A stretch of DNA of 64,000 nucleotides from Trachythela sp. YZ-2020. Taxonomy: Eukaryota; Cnidaria; Anthozoa; Malacalcyonacea; Clavulariidae. Made by a program: the position numbers and the translations under genes. The stretch lies in contig JADLSH010000365.1 of the NCBI GenBank assembly GCA_016169945.1, positions 248,001 to 312,000 on the forward strand. Reading direction: 5' to 3'. Under the pieces are notes generated by a model. That model did no database searches, had not been told where the DNA came from, and saw only the letters and a program-made list of their open reading frames with translations. Below are positions 45,439 to 57,953 of this stretch, one piece after another (positions within the stretch are counted from its first letter, which is position 1; the number at the start of each line of letters is the position of its first letter).

Positions 45439-46630
45439 TAGCATATTTCTTTCTTGTACTTTGATGTTGTTTACTCGTGTGTTGCAAAAACCGGAAGCGT
45501 CAGGACTTTTATATTACTATTTATCACACTTTTTCGTCTTCAAATGTATTTAGATTACACATATTAAACTGCCAATCCCGTTGCAATAAACCAGCCCAAC
45601 CCAAGTATATTTTATAAACATGAATCCAAAATATAATTAATGTTCAAAGTAATTTGAAACTCACGCGTGACTGATTTGAAGACCCCTAGACCATGGTCAT
45701 TTTACCCTAAAACAGTTGAGACTATCTGTCCTAAATGTAATGCATACAAACTCATATACAGATCCTATAGACTACAGTACCGAGGGAGTGCTTGAAAACT
45801 GTCGAAATTTATTTGGTATCATTTTAGCGTGTTTTAAGAACGAGGAAAACAATTGTGTCGGACAAATAGCGTTCAGATATTGGGATCCGTTGTCGGACGA
45901 ATATGCATAATGTACAATTTTAATATGCCTTGTCTGGACAACTGAAAGCCAGACGCGACTGAATCAAAATTCGTCTGAATATGTAATAAGATATGTCTCC
46001 CGGCAAATTACTTGACTTTGCCACCTTTGTGACACTGCAAGCTAAGTATCAACTTGAATGTATAAGCTAAGCCAGAACAAAAGACAAGTTTTCTTTTGTA
46101 TTTCTGCTTATGCTTATCTCACTCGTGTGAACCAGGCTTAAAACTAAAAAATATACAATGAATAATACTGAATCAAGACTTACATGCACGTTGACATTCT
46201 GGCGCCCGACTGCGCAAATTTCGTCCTCCCGTGGCTCCCAGCCCCAGGGCGCCTACATTTCCTTCGATTTTCTTTCTTTTCTTCGGCATGACGTGTCATC
46301 TATTCAAGTAACTATTAAAGTTAACTTTATTTCAACCAGTTAAATATATAAAGCGAGGTAATTGAGATTTGAAAGTCGACCACACTACCACAGTTATATA
46401 AAATATACACGTGATAGACATAAGACATGTGACATGTCATGAATACTTTTGTTGTCAATCACACATGGAAGTTTATACAAAACTAATAAAAGTTAATATG
46501 TTACTATTATTAGAAACTCCTGGAAACCATTTATCTGATTTATGTTTGAAAAAGTTTCCGAATAGAAGCACTTGTGCTGTTGTGAATGCGCTCAAGATTT
46601 GAATTATCACCAAGAAGACACAAATTCACA

Positions 46631-47686
46631 CAGGGGCGTGGGAACGAATCACGATTGGGAGGTGTCATCATTATGACCAACTTTTCCGATGAAAATGACC
46701 AATTTTTTTGTCTTTCTCTATACAAATTTTTGTATCAAAATTGTAGGGGGAATTTTTTTAAGAAATCGTTAGTGTGTGGGGGGGGGGCATCAACGAAAAG
46801 GGACCTAACAAACCTGGTATATTGAAGACGTGGGGAGGTGGAGGGGGGTCTGGGGTCCTCCCCCAGGAAATTTTCGCCGTTCTTGAGTCTCTGTGGCTTG
46901 ATTTCCTGCATTTTCACAGACAATTTTTGATATATCCACGGACCAAGCTTTTGGTATAAAAGCAAGTTTTTGTTGTGGGAATATCATAACTCTCTTCTGA
47001 ACTAAGCCATTTTCCCCTTTTTTGCTTATATTTTGGACAAAAGGGACCATTACTGGGGGGCCAAAATAGTTTACTGGGGGCCAACACGGGGGCTTGGCCC
47101 ACCAGTTTATTAGTTAAAAAAGGCCTTGTGCTAAGCCGCTTCTAACGTTCATTTTGAACTACACAAATATCACTTCAACTCTGAAAGGGTTATAATGTTA
47201 CAATGCTAACAAGCATGTTAATTTAGCAATTACAATTTAACAATGAAATTTCTTCGTAACTGGCCCAAACAGCTTTCATTTGCCTTTATTGTCCTGACAC
47301 TCCATCTTGTTTTTAGTACGTTTTCAAGAAATGCAAGCATTTTTTAACTTTTTGTAAGATAGAAAGGATCAAAGAATGATGTTGAGGCAATGTGTGTATG
47401 CTACACTCCAGTAATTCTGCACTAGTCCATCGACCAACTGCTTACGTACTCAGGAACACATATTTGAAAATTAGAACGTATTGTTTCTTAATATGTTTTA
47501 ACCAACAACTGACCAACTCTTTAATATTTAGAATTATTGTACTTGCATTGTATATTTTATAATTTCAGCGTATAGTCTCAACGCATACAGTAATTTCTCA
47601 ATATTTTTTGCCCATTTGACCAACTTTTTAATATTTAGAATTATTGGGGGCGTCACACGCCCCCCCCCCCGGTCGCCACGCCCCTG
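46631..47686. mobile_element. Complete nonautonomous hAT element
   Basis: The ends CAGGGGCGTGG and TCGCCACGCCCCTG are flanked by AATTCACA at 46623-46630 and 47687-47694, an exact 8-bp duplication. It contains a nested G/C-run repeat (about 46740-47128) related to 55774-56150. No transposase. Confidence 0.85.
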
Positions 47687-47726
47687 AATTCACACAATAT
47701 ACGCGGTAATATTTCGATTACATTTG

Positions 47727-48065
47727 GGGCTTCGGTGGCGCAATCGTCAGAGCACGCGCCTCTCACCCCTGATATCGTGGGTTCGAGTCCAGTTGGGGAC
47801 GACTTATGATAGCTATGTGAAAAGAGTTAGTCAACGCTCTGCCGAAAGTCGTCGTGGGTTTTCTCCGGGTATTCCGGTTTCCTCCCACAGGGATGTTGAC
47901 AGGGTGGGTTGGGTTTAACCCCTAACTGGTCCTTCCACCGTAGCTGTGCTCCGTGCAAAAGGTGGCTGCCATATGCGCGCCTAGAAAGCCTTCGACTTGG
48001 TCACGTTGAGCTGTGTCCTTCGCAATTCAGCTTAGCTCTCAGCTGCAAGTAAGGATAATAAGCAC
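47727..48065 (+). mobile_element. tRNA-derived SINE, copy in block B2
   Basis: Same element and position as 12019-12345 in block B1, so its insertion predates the duplication. B-box GGGTTCGAGTCC and body box TTTTCTCCGGGTATTCCGG are present. Confidence 0.75.
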
Positions 48066-48686
48066 ACCCCCTTACTTACCTAACTATAAAGTGGGCGGTT
48101 ATTTTTCTTCAGCACTCGTCTAGCGGGGGAGCATGCCCCTAGGATTCTCGCGCCATAGGCGCAACCTCGTTCCAAGGTTTTTCCCTCTTGTGGAGGAAAG
48201 ACCCTGGCTGGAGCAGGTCACATGTCTCTCCAAAATTATATTGCCTACGGGGGTGAGGGAAAAGTGTCCTATTACATGCTTCCACTTGAAAAGTTTACAT
48301 GTCAATTACAATGAGTGAGCGTTCAGTACTGCCTACTGGTGCTCTGGAGTATCAATATTCTTGCGAATAATTTAAGTCTAAGATTTGTTCGTTTTTGGTT
48401 TTAAAGAAGAATTATCTAAATCATCAGACAATTCAGAAACCAGGCAAGTCTGGTTTGAAGGTTTTGGTCAAATTCCCCACCGTGTGGGTGAAAACCATCG
48501 TCAAATTCCCCACGGTGCGGGCAAAAAAACAGTCAAATACCCATCTGCCTCGTCAGATTCCCATATATAAATTCTTAATGTGTATGTGAAGAGGACCAAG
48601 ACTTTAAATGTATTTTGTTTGAATGAAATAGTGTGATACTTTTACCATTTTTAACAACTAGAACATAAAGTTCTCCAACAAAACAA

Positions 48687-49509
48687 ACCAAACATTTTGT
48701 TCATATACATGCATGTATACTTGCTGTCCACACTTTTCAAGCTGCAACTCATGCAGAGGGTTCTGATCTTTTTAATAGAGAGCTTAAGCAAGCGACGTTT
48801 TTGATTCACGGACGCCAACTCGGAAGTAAATGGAGCCGTTATAGATGGTGACAGCCGTTCTTGTTTGACATCACGAACGTTAAACTATTGACTACCGTTC
48901 TTGATTTCAAGCAACAACTGCTGACACCATAATTAACGGCTAAGTTATGTACGCATATTACAGCTGTTCTATAAACATCCCTGGTGCAGTTCCAAACTTT
49001 ATACAAAAGCATTTTTAAGGCAGGACTTTACGCAATAAATTTCCACATTTTCACGTGAAAACTTCTCAAGCCGATAAAATTAGTCGATTATGAAGTTCTA
49101 AGCGCGACCACTGACCAATTTCGCACAACCAGGAAACGAGGCAAATGCCCGACGGAGTAGGAACGGTTTCGCGTCAAATTCCCGCCTGTGCGGAATTAAA
49201 CTCTGGTCAACAATAATGTTCAACAATATAACAAAAATTAACATAATAGAAAAACAATGTACAATGTTTTGTATTAACGATTTAAGAATTCAAAGATAGA
49301 TTCAGTATACAGTTATGTACTAACAATTCTAGCTGCAGTTATTAACAACTAAGCCAAATTTCTGCCTTATCTGCTCTTTATGCTGATCGCATAACTTATT
49401 AAAGTCTTTTCTTTCTACTACAATATCTTTTTAGTGAAATTTTCATTTTTCTTCAGCACGCCCCTTTTTCTGAGTAGATAGTAGACAGGCTCAGGCTTGA
49501 ATGAGTATG
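48687..49509. other. Intergenic stretch, no gene
   Basis: Nothing supportable. GAGAGCTTAAGCAAGCGACG at about 48778 resembles a MITE end of the GGGAGCTTAAG type, like the one at 51723-51920, but no partner was seen. Confidence 0.35.
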
Positions 49510-51050
49510 TCAGCTCTCCTGACCAAATGGTTCAGGCGGGATACTAGGTCGAACGCGCAAAGCTTTCTTGCAGTTGCAGCCGTAACAAATGTACGCCCTT
49601 GTGTCGGCCAGCCACCTTAAGTTGCAATTGTTACTCGATGTTGGGGATGTCGGAATCCTTTGTACATGTCCCCCTTCGACCCCCGCGCATTCTCTGTTTT
49701 TGACCAGGCTTTTGGCCTGCGTTCGAAGGAGCATTTCTGCTCGCCAATGCCATCATGTTGAGAAGAGTTATTTAAGGCGATGAAAAAACTTGAGGTGTTT
49801 TTTCAAGAATCCCTATATCCTCAGCGGCCGCTATTGTGTGTTGACATATTGAACTTTTTTCTGCACAGGACAATCGCTACAATGGCCCTTTCCATATTGA
49901 AGAAATGTGACAATATGGGGTTTCTTGGGATTACTCTTGCAGCTGACCACTCTGCCATCCTTATTTCCAGGCAACTGGACAATGTTTTCCGAGTTTGCCC
50001 GAGCAAGGAAAATAGCTTTGTTCCAAAGGTTTTGGTAAGTACAATCAGGAAGCTTGGAAGCAGTGAAAGAAATCCCAGAAGCTGGCATGACGTCATCGCT
50101 TTTCCGGAATGTCCACTGTTGGTCTGACGCAACGCTTCCTTTGCTGCTTACTTTCACAATATCTCTTCCTTTCAGAGTTGCCCTTTTAAACCGCTTTATA
50201 AGACGTTCTCTTTCGATATCGTCTGCTTCGCACTACTCGTCTGCGTCAATCTGAAGGCGGCCAGCTTGCTATGGGGAATTTCGAACAAAATCCATTCAAA
50301 GCATCACCTCGATCTGTCCCAACAGCGAGGACGTTCTTCGCACCTGGTTGCAAATTCGCAATTGTATCACCAAAATAACTAAACGCAGTGCTTGTTTTCC
50401 ACGCTAAGATTGTCTGGATTCGTACAGTGTTTCATTTTACTATTTCATCCAATTGGCTATCGCTAAGAGAAAAGAAGAAGAAGAAGAATACTGGTATAAT
50501 TAATACAATACAATACAATACAACTTTATTTCACTCTTAAATAGAAAAATATATACATAAATAACAATTCTTAAATAATTAGTATATAGATAGAATTTAC
50601 AATTTTACACAACATTTTAGAGCTTGGAAGCGAAGTGAACCGTTAGGTTTTCTAGTTAGCTTCCAGTTTTTTCTTGTTAATTAAATAGATTAATTATAGT
50701 GTCAGAGAACTGAAGAAAAATATTTTTGATTTTACAATAAGTACAAGAAGTGAAGAGTATAAGTACAATTTATATTATAAATGATGCAGAATTAATTAAG
50801 CATGTTGTTTAGTCAATAAATAGGTAGCAAGAACACACGCCGGAAATGGACATGCTTGGACGTTTCTTATGAAAACTTTGCCACTTTTCTCCTCATCTTT
50901 CGCTTTTGAAATCAATGAGAAAAGTTCGTCTGTTTTCGCAGATTCTAACTTTCCTCCCACAGTGGTCGTACGTTTAATGTCCCTTACTTGTTCAATATTT
51001 CTAGGAACTGTTGACGTTGATTTCATGCCCAACACCCCCCAACCCCCCAC
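49510..51050 (-). pseudogene. SWIM-like zinc-finger transposon protein, fragments
   Basis: Three pieces run in order on -. 51050-50796 has NIEQVRDIKRTTTVGGKLES and ACPFPACVLATYLL. 50157-49831 has WNKAIFLARANSENIVQLPG, then NPKKPHIVTFLQYGKGHCSD, CPV, a SWIM-like Cys-rich segment. 49734-49510 has WLADTRAYICYGCNCKKALR. This order recalls MULE-like or related transposon proteins with a C-terminal SWIM finger. Stops and gaps separate the pieces, so it is not functional. GAAGAAGAAG and AATAC simple repeats (50470-50522) lie between them. Confidence 0.4.
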
Positions 51051-51084
51051 CCCCCCGCCACATATTTCCGGTGAAACTATAGAA

Positions 51085-52379
51085 CAGTGTGACCAGATTT
51101 GGTAAATTAATTTACTTTTGGTAAAATTTGGTAAATTTTGACAAAGTTCTGGTAAAATAAAATTTTGGTAAATTTTTTGGTAAAATTTCTCAAAAATAGA
51201 GAAATTTAGTACTTTTTTTGGTAAAATCTAGTTTGCTCTGTCATTTCACTGATACCTCGTAATTTAAAGTTACCCCCAGATGTCTAGCCTGAAATCCCCA
51301 ATTTCAGGCATGCACCTAAAATAGGTCATTTGCTGCCTCGTACCCAGGCGCTCTCAGTTTGCAGCAGGCTATATAAGAGGAATACATGTAGCTAACTAGC
51401 TATGATGGGTTTACATGAAGTATTACACTGGCGAGCGAAGCGCGCAGGGGAAATTAATACTTCATGTAAACCCATCATAGCTACATTATTCCTCTTATAT
51501 AGCCTGCCGCAAACTGAGAGCGCCTGGGTACGAGGCAGGGTCATTTGTGGGTATTTCGGATTAATTATGGTTACGTATATCGCCTTGGCGGGAAATTTGT
51601 ATAATATTCAGGGTTTTTTGACATCAATGACATGCTCATATTCAGTGGTAGCATTCTTTATGCTAATGAAAAGCATTTGTTACGGACAATGACTGAATCT
51701 GACAGTACTATCGGACAGTATAATTAGGGAGCTTAAGATGCACCAAATCTACGACGCGGACGCGACTTGATTTTTACTTCACGGGTAAAAATTATGGATT
51801 GTTGTTGGTAAAGAAAGTCAGAGACACGAGAAAAACAAAGTAAAACTGATTTCCGATTATTAGCGACTGTTTTTTAGTCGCGTCCGCGTCGTAGATTTGG
51901 TGCATCTTAAGCTCCCTAATATCGCTCTGAGTGGGAGTTGAAGCCAGAATCTTCGAAATGGTTAAGCGAAAGTAATTCAACGGAATATTTTGCGTTTTAC
52001 AAAGTGTGTCGATGTCAAATTCAAGCTCGTTTGGTTACAATTCGCCTACATGGAAAAAGTGCGAAACATACTTCATTAATGAGCAGTATGTCGGGTACGT
52101 AAATACGTAATTAACATAAATAAAACTATTGTCGAAATTCAAAATATATCATTGCTCATCAGGAGTTTTCATATCAGTTTTTTAATCTTGTACTTATTAT
52201 TATTATTATTTCAAGAGTTTGAAAGTGTGCTTAAATTATTCTTTGATGGTTTGATGCACATTTTGTTACCGAAAAGGGTAAAACATGTGCATAACACGTG
52301 TTTGGTAAAAAATAATCCAATTTGGTAAAATTTCAGCATGTCATTTGGTAAATACCGCTGACAAAATCTGGTCACACTG
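51085..52379. mobile_element. TIR element abutting the zinc-finger gene
   Basis: CAGTGTGACCAGATTTGGTAA at the left is mirrored by AAATCTGGTCACACTG at the right, with TTTGGTAAA words repeated inside both ends. It contains two complete foldback MITEs: 51333-51538 (CTGCCTCGTACCCAGGCGCT and mirror) and 51723-51920 (TTAGGGAGCTTAAGATGCAC and mirror). No target duplication was found. Its right end lies 28 bp before the ATG at 52408. Confidence 0.7.
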
Positions 52380-52407
52380 GCGACTTTTCGACTTTAGAAG
52401 GACGAAA

Positions 52408-52566
52408 ATGGAAGATAACTTATCCTGTTCAAGTTTTACACTCGCAGAAAACATGAGCGAGCAATCTAAAGCAACGAAACTTGTGTATTCTCCAAGAAGG
52501 CCCGTGAAAACCGTCGGGAATTCAGACGAAAGTAGCAAATCGAAGTCGCTATTAAAAGGCGCGAAG
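52408..52566 (+). CDS. C2H2 zinc-finger gene, first coding exon
   Basis: ATG in a good context (GAAAATGGAAG) opens 53 codons: MEDNLSCSSFTLAENMSEQS, then KATKLVYSPRRPVKTVGN, ending SLLKGAK at the donor GCGAAG|GTGAGT in phase 0. The next exon begins in phase 0 at 57954. The sequence is Ser/Lys-rich and disordered with no recognised domain (no KRAB, SCAN or SET). An in-frame ATG at 52345 lies inside the neighbouring TIR element, and I prefer 52408. The intron that follows is 5.4 kb and full of repeats. The link to the fingers rests on phase, strand and splice signals. Confidence 0.5.
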
Positions 52567-53495
52567 GTGAGTAATTTAATAAATACAGCCACGCGGAACT
52601 ATAAAAGCTTTTGATAGATCGAAGTATACAACCCTAATACTACTGTACTGAACTGCCTCGCTCTTTAATAAATCCAGCTGTATGTATCCAGGACAGTTTT
52701 AATTCGTGAATTGAACTTTTTTAATAATTGGTCTGACTTGGGACAAAAATAGAATGCATTTTTACAAGGAATCATCTCAATATGTACTTTCGATATAAGA
52801 CATGAACCGAATAAAAATTGAAGTCAGGGCCGTAGCGAGGGGGGGGGTGGGGGTGCGTACCCACCATATAAATTTACATCAGTCGGCAAATTGGTCTGAA
52901 CCAGTCGGAAAATTGTGAAATCGGCAAAATTGTAAAAGTTAAGAATGATATTCGGATTAGGCTGTCAGTGGGACAGCGTAGGTGTGAGGAAAATCTTGTG
53001 ATCAGAACATCGGATTGGAAGTTTGATATATTACTCAATTTATAATATTTCATCAGAATATTTTCGGTTTACATTTTGTCATTATGGCTAATTATGGCAA
53101 TATCTGTAAACAGCATTTTGTCAAAAATATATGCCTCGTACACAGGCATCTCCACAGCATTCTCTCTCTCTATCATGAATAGGCGAAGCGAGGCTGAAAG
53201 GTCGGTTTAACACTGTAGGCAAATTTGTTTGTGCTACGCGAAAAACAAATATCTGCAATGTGGATTGATAGGGAAAAACAAATGGCTTTATGCTTTTTAT
53301 CTGTGAGAAAGACCTTACAAATGCTCTTAACGGTCTAAAATACGAGATTAATGTTTAAATGAGTTATGAGTCAATGAGTTATGAGTCAAAAAATTGGGAT
53401 TTATTGTATTTTGGTATATTTTTGTTATTTTTCTCAAATTACATTGCGTACATGCCATATAGATTACAGGAAATGTTGGGTTAAACCTCGCCCCT

Positions 53496-53772
53496 AAAGC
53501 CCCGTACAGACGAGCAAGTTTTCCTTGACAAGTTTTCCTTGACAAATTTTCCTTGACAAGTTTTCCTTGACAAATTTTCCTTGACAAATTTTCCTTGACA
53601 AGTTTTCCATTGCCACTGTAAACATGAAGTATTCACTTGTGTCGTTAATACACAGGCTCGTAAAACTTGTCAAGGAAAAATTGATCGAAAAAAAAATGTG
53701 TTTGCCGTACACACGACCAAGTAAACTCGACAAAGAACTTGTCAAGGAAAACTTGCTCGTCTGTACGGGGCT
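53496..53772. mobile_element. TIR MITE with TTTTCCTTGACAA repeats
   Basis: The ends AAGCCCCGTACAGACGAGCA and TGCTCGTCTGTACGGGGCTT are exact mirrors. The left part has six tandem TTTTCCTTGACAA/G words. The ORFs on - here (RKICQGK-type repeats) are readings of those words. Confidence 0.85.
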
Positions 53773-53951
53773 TAACCCTACCCTAACCCCTAACTGAGCC
53801 TGATGATGAATTATATGTAAACTACATAACCTAGTATCCCTGTGTAGACAGTTGATAAAAAAGGTTTTTAGGCAGACTCATAACTCATTGACTCATTTGA
53901 CTCATAAAACAGGCATCCTCCTAAAATACTTACCAGTAAACTGTCTGTCAC

Positions 53952-56885
53952 CCCGGCGAAAATTTGATGAATTATTCATGAAAAATTCATGAATATTGTT
54001 CATGAACATCCATCAAAAGTACATGAACTGTTCATGAATGTGCATGATCATTAAAAATAGTAATTAAATGGCACAGTTCATGAAAACAACAATTCATGAA
54101 CAATAAATTCATGAACATTTCTGTTCATGAACGGTTCATGAACAGTTCATGCATTTTTTATGAGCAATTCATGAACAATATTCATGAACAATTCATGAAT
54201 TTTCTCATGAACATTAAATGGCACAGTTCATGAAAATTGTTGTTCATGAATAGTTCATGGTCTTTTATGTTTCCATAGATCATGAATTATTCATCATCAC
54301 TCTTTCATGAAATGTTCATGAAGTAATTCATGAATTGCCATGAACATTTGATGGCACAATTCATGCTGAATATTCATGAAATGTTCATCATCTCATTCAT
54401 CTGATACATGTACATGAATTATGCAAAAATTACCACAAAATTCTTAGTTTAACACGGCTTAGTTGACAAGAAAGACAACTGACTGCCTTGCGGACAATGC
54501 CTACGGTTTAATACTTAGAATACACAACTCACAACCGTAACTCTTAGAAGAAAGATTTTTTAAATCAAGTTTCTATTGGAAAGTATTGGGAAACAGGTTT
54601 CATAATACAGTTAAAATTGTAAGGTGTTGTGTTTACCGTTAGTTAATATGGCATATAATGATATATGCAGTTCGTATTGCCCTTTTACTTCATGCCCTTG
54701 TCTACCGCCAAAACAACAGTAAGATGACTTCTAACAAGAGGCGTAATTTAATACCATAGGGCAGATTGAACACTAGACAAATTTAACCGCCAACATCAGC
54801 GTTGAAACATCTTTTTAAGGCATCATGTTTGCGCAATTATAGTACAGTATGCGTATTTTTTTAATTTCTTGTTCGTTTTCAGTAAACTCTTACTTCATTG
54901 GCTGCACGTACATTAACAGTACGAATGGCTGAGAGAGGGAGTGTTGCAATGGGAAGCCAAACAATTAAGGACCAACAAGCTGAGGGCCGCAAAATATCAT
55001 TTTAGCTCGTGCTTATATTAAATATAATCGGCTGTGAAACCCATTTCTTTTACACATCATCAATTATTTGTATAATTTTCACTCTGTCTTGTTGTGTTCA
55101 ACATTTGCGGTCACGCTTTCATATCAGAAGAAATTTACTCTAACTTGTATAAATTAAGAGTCATGCGTAGGCCAAAGGTCGAAGAGACACAGACAAGCTA
55201 CAATCTTTGCCATAATACTTTGGGACAATATTGCTTAAATGAAGAAATATAGTTACTATAACATTTTTTGACGTAATTACTCCCCCCTCCCTCCCCCCAC
55301 CCGTTTCAATGTTGCGCTGATGTTAGGAGATGTCTCGTTTGCGGTGTATTACTTTTTTGTGATACCAACATTGAACCGGGGGCGCTGGGGGAAACTGAAC
55401 ATAAGATACTTGATGGAATTTCAATATTTGTCCCATAGTTTCTGGCAAAGATTGTAGTTTGGTAAGTTTGCAGTTAATATGGTGAATTCCTTGAAGCATT
55501 TAGGGCTAAATCTGAAGTTATAAAAATGCGTAAAACATTGAAGTTATGCCGTAAACTTACTTTATTCTTTCTAATCCTTGCTCAGAGAACGGCTGCCTTT
55601 CCGTTGCTAGTTCACTTCATCACCAACTGGTAGTATTCGTCGAAGTCCTTTCTTAGCAAGCTAATGCTTTTCACATTTAATAATTAATCCACTCAACAAC
55701 AAAAAAACGTATAAAAACGTGCTAACGATGATATGCTCCATCAAAACCACGATTTTATTCCCACACATAAATGCAGGGCCTTTTTTAACTAATGCACTGG
55801 AGGGGCCAAAGCCCCCCCAGCCCACATGTTGGCCCCCCCAGTAAGCGATTTTGGCCCCCCCAGTGAAGGTCCCTTTTGTTCAAAATGTAACCAAAAAAGG
55901 GGAAAAAACTGAGTTTAGAGGAAAGTTATGGTATTCTCACAACAAAACCTGGCTCCGTTTAGATGGGATATATCAAAAATTGTCTCTGAAATGCAGGAAA
56001 TCAAGCCACAGAGACTCAAGAATACAAACATTTTCTGGGGGAGGACCCCCAGACCCCCTTCAATTTCCCACACCTGTAATACACCACCTACTTGTTACGT
56101 CCCCTTTCGATGATGGCCCCCTCACTAACGATTTCTTAAAAAAGGCCCTGCATAAATGTCAACTATTTGCAGTTGGCCGATAGCCAGTCTATATCAAATT
56201 TTCAATATATAAAAAACAAGCTTTCTTCGAGGCCATATACATGTACAATTATTCTACTAGAAGAATTATATAGCATAACAGAAGTTAGACGCATGAATTT
56301 AATGTTGAAACAATCCATATATGCACTGTTATTAATTTCCGCCAATTTATCTGATGAAAGTCCAGTTGCACACATTGCCGTTGGCCATGATAGAAAAAGC
56401 CATTATCACTGCATCGGGTATTTATGAACATGTTTTATGAGTTTCTTACAGTGTATGATCCACTAAAAAATTCAGCAATATTTTCTGAATAGTTCATAAA
56501 CAAATCTTCAGAAAATTTTGAAGAATAATTAGTTCACCAGATCGGTAAATGAAATCACGTTCATGAACATAATTTAACGAAAACATGGTTCCATGAAATT
56601 CATTAAAAATTTCATGGTAAGTTCACGAACCAAATTCTATGAAATTTTCATGAATCATTGTGCATGAACATTCATGAACTATGCTGTTAATGAACAAAAA
56701 GTTCATGAACAATTTGTCATTCATCAAATGTTCATGAACGGATCATGAAGAGCATTCACGAACACTTCATGAACACTTGTTAAAACGTTTGATCAACAGG
56801 GCATGAACTGTTCATGAATATACATGAACGTTCATGAACGAACCATCAAAGTTCATGACTTCATGAACAAATTCTCGCCGGGACT
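53952..56885. mobile_element. TIR element with TTCATGAAC-rich ends
   Basis: The ends CCCCGGCGAAAATTTG and CAAATTCTCGCCGGGA are inverted. Each is followed inward by about 450 bp of dense TTCATGAA/GTTCATGAAC words (53960-54420 and 56440-56870), which are themselves palindromic. The middle (54430-56440) has no protein and contains the hAT MITE at 55774-56150. It lies wholly in the intron of the zinc-finger gene. Confidence 0.7.
55774..56150. mobile_element. hAT MITE with perfect 8-bp duplication
   Basis: It starts CAGGGCCTTTTTTAA and ends TTAAAAAAGGCCCTG, flanked by CATAAATG at 55766-55773 and 56151-56158. The interior matches the nested repeat in block B (GGGACC/AAGGTCCCTTTTGT, GGAAATCAAGCCACAGAGAC). 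ORFs across it are not genes. Confidence 0.9.
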
Positions 56886-57045
56886 GATTCTCGAATTTTG
56901 AACGATATCTATGTACATTTGTCTATCCTTCTTCTCCTGAGATAACTAAGCCAGTTACTACGCTAATTAATTCCTGGATGTACTGGATACTGTATCCTAA
57001 TATCTTATATACAACGTTAATGCAAAATACCATGCCATATGACCT

Positions 57046-57702
57046 AAGGGACTTGCCATAAGTTAACACGTGGAGAGGGGAGGTGAAAAACAGGAGAGGG
57101 TCATAAGATTTTTAGCCCTTCAAAAGAAAGACAGAAAAGCTGGGAGGGTCACAAAAATTATGCCAATGTGATCATAAAGTCAAAGAGATGTATGACCAGA
57201 ATGCAAAACAAAAACCATGAATGAAGACAAAAGCATTGAACAAAAATGTGGCTACAAGCCTACAATGTCTCGAATGTCAAGATACTCTGACGTTTCCATG
57301 CTCTGTTTTGGTTGATCTAACAAAATTAAACTACTTAAATTTCTCTTGTTGATGGTTATGATTTTTCTTCAGAACTCGTCTCAGAATGCGAGAAATGCTG
57401 TTTAAAGACCGTAGAAATTCAAACCCTGGACCCCCTACCATTTGTGCTGTTCCACAGTTAAAACCCTGTCTATGCTGCTTCTTATTGTTCTCTTCTTCGA
57501 AACGTTTTCATACTACTGCAGTAAAACAACTATGGGGTATTATATAGGCCGGCCTGGGGGGGGGGGGTCAGACGAGCCCCAGGTTAGGTCACAAATTTTC
57601 CAACTCGTACATGGGGAGGGTCATTATTTTCATCAATTCATTGTCCATTGAAAATTTTCACCTCCCCTCCCGTTCCCTGCTAATTTATGGCAAGACCCTA
57701 AG
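57046..57702. mobile_element. TIR element of about 0.66 kb
   Basis: The ends AGGGACTTGCCATAAGTTAA and TTTATGGCAAGACCCT are inverted, with inner mirrors GAGGGGAGGTGAAAA and TTTTCACCTCCCCTC. It is noncoding and lies in the intron of the zinc-finger gene. Confidence 0.7.
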
Positions 57703-57953
57703 GTCAAATTAAAACGTGTGTTGGAATATTGAGAATCTTGGGAAATTATATTGTTATTACTCGGCAATTCGGCCTTCAACGCCTCCCAATCGACATCCCT
57801 TCGCTACAGCCCTGATTGAAGTACTGCTTGTTTCCCTTCATTATATACATGGATATAGTTTAATATATACATATTGAAGAAGGATTTTGATATTGAACAT
57901 TTAAAAATGTACCGTATTTGAACATATTATTTATTAACCTGGTTTATTTTCAG

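Larger units (their letters stand above)
45525..48686 (+). repeat. Segmental duplication block B, copy 2
   Basis: Matches 8850-13005 (see there) at very high identity with scattered small indels. This copy keeps the full hAT element and lacks the LINE. Its left boundary lies within about 20 bp of the broken right arm of the inverted repeat (45511). Confidence 0.9.

Noticed and set aside
53348..53745. Lys-rich repetitive protein on - (RKICQGKLVKENLS)
   Set aside because: It is a reading of TTTTCCTTGACAA words inside a TIR MITE.
55851..56183. 110-residue ORF
   Set aside because: It lies across an hAT MITE with target duplications. No domain.
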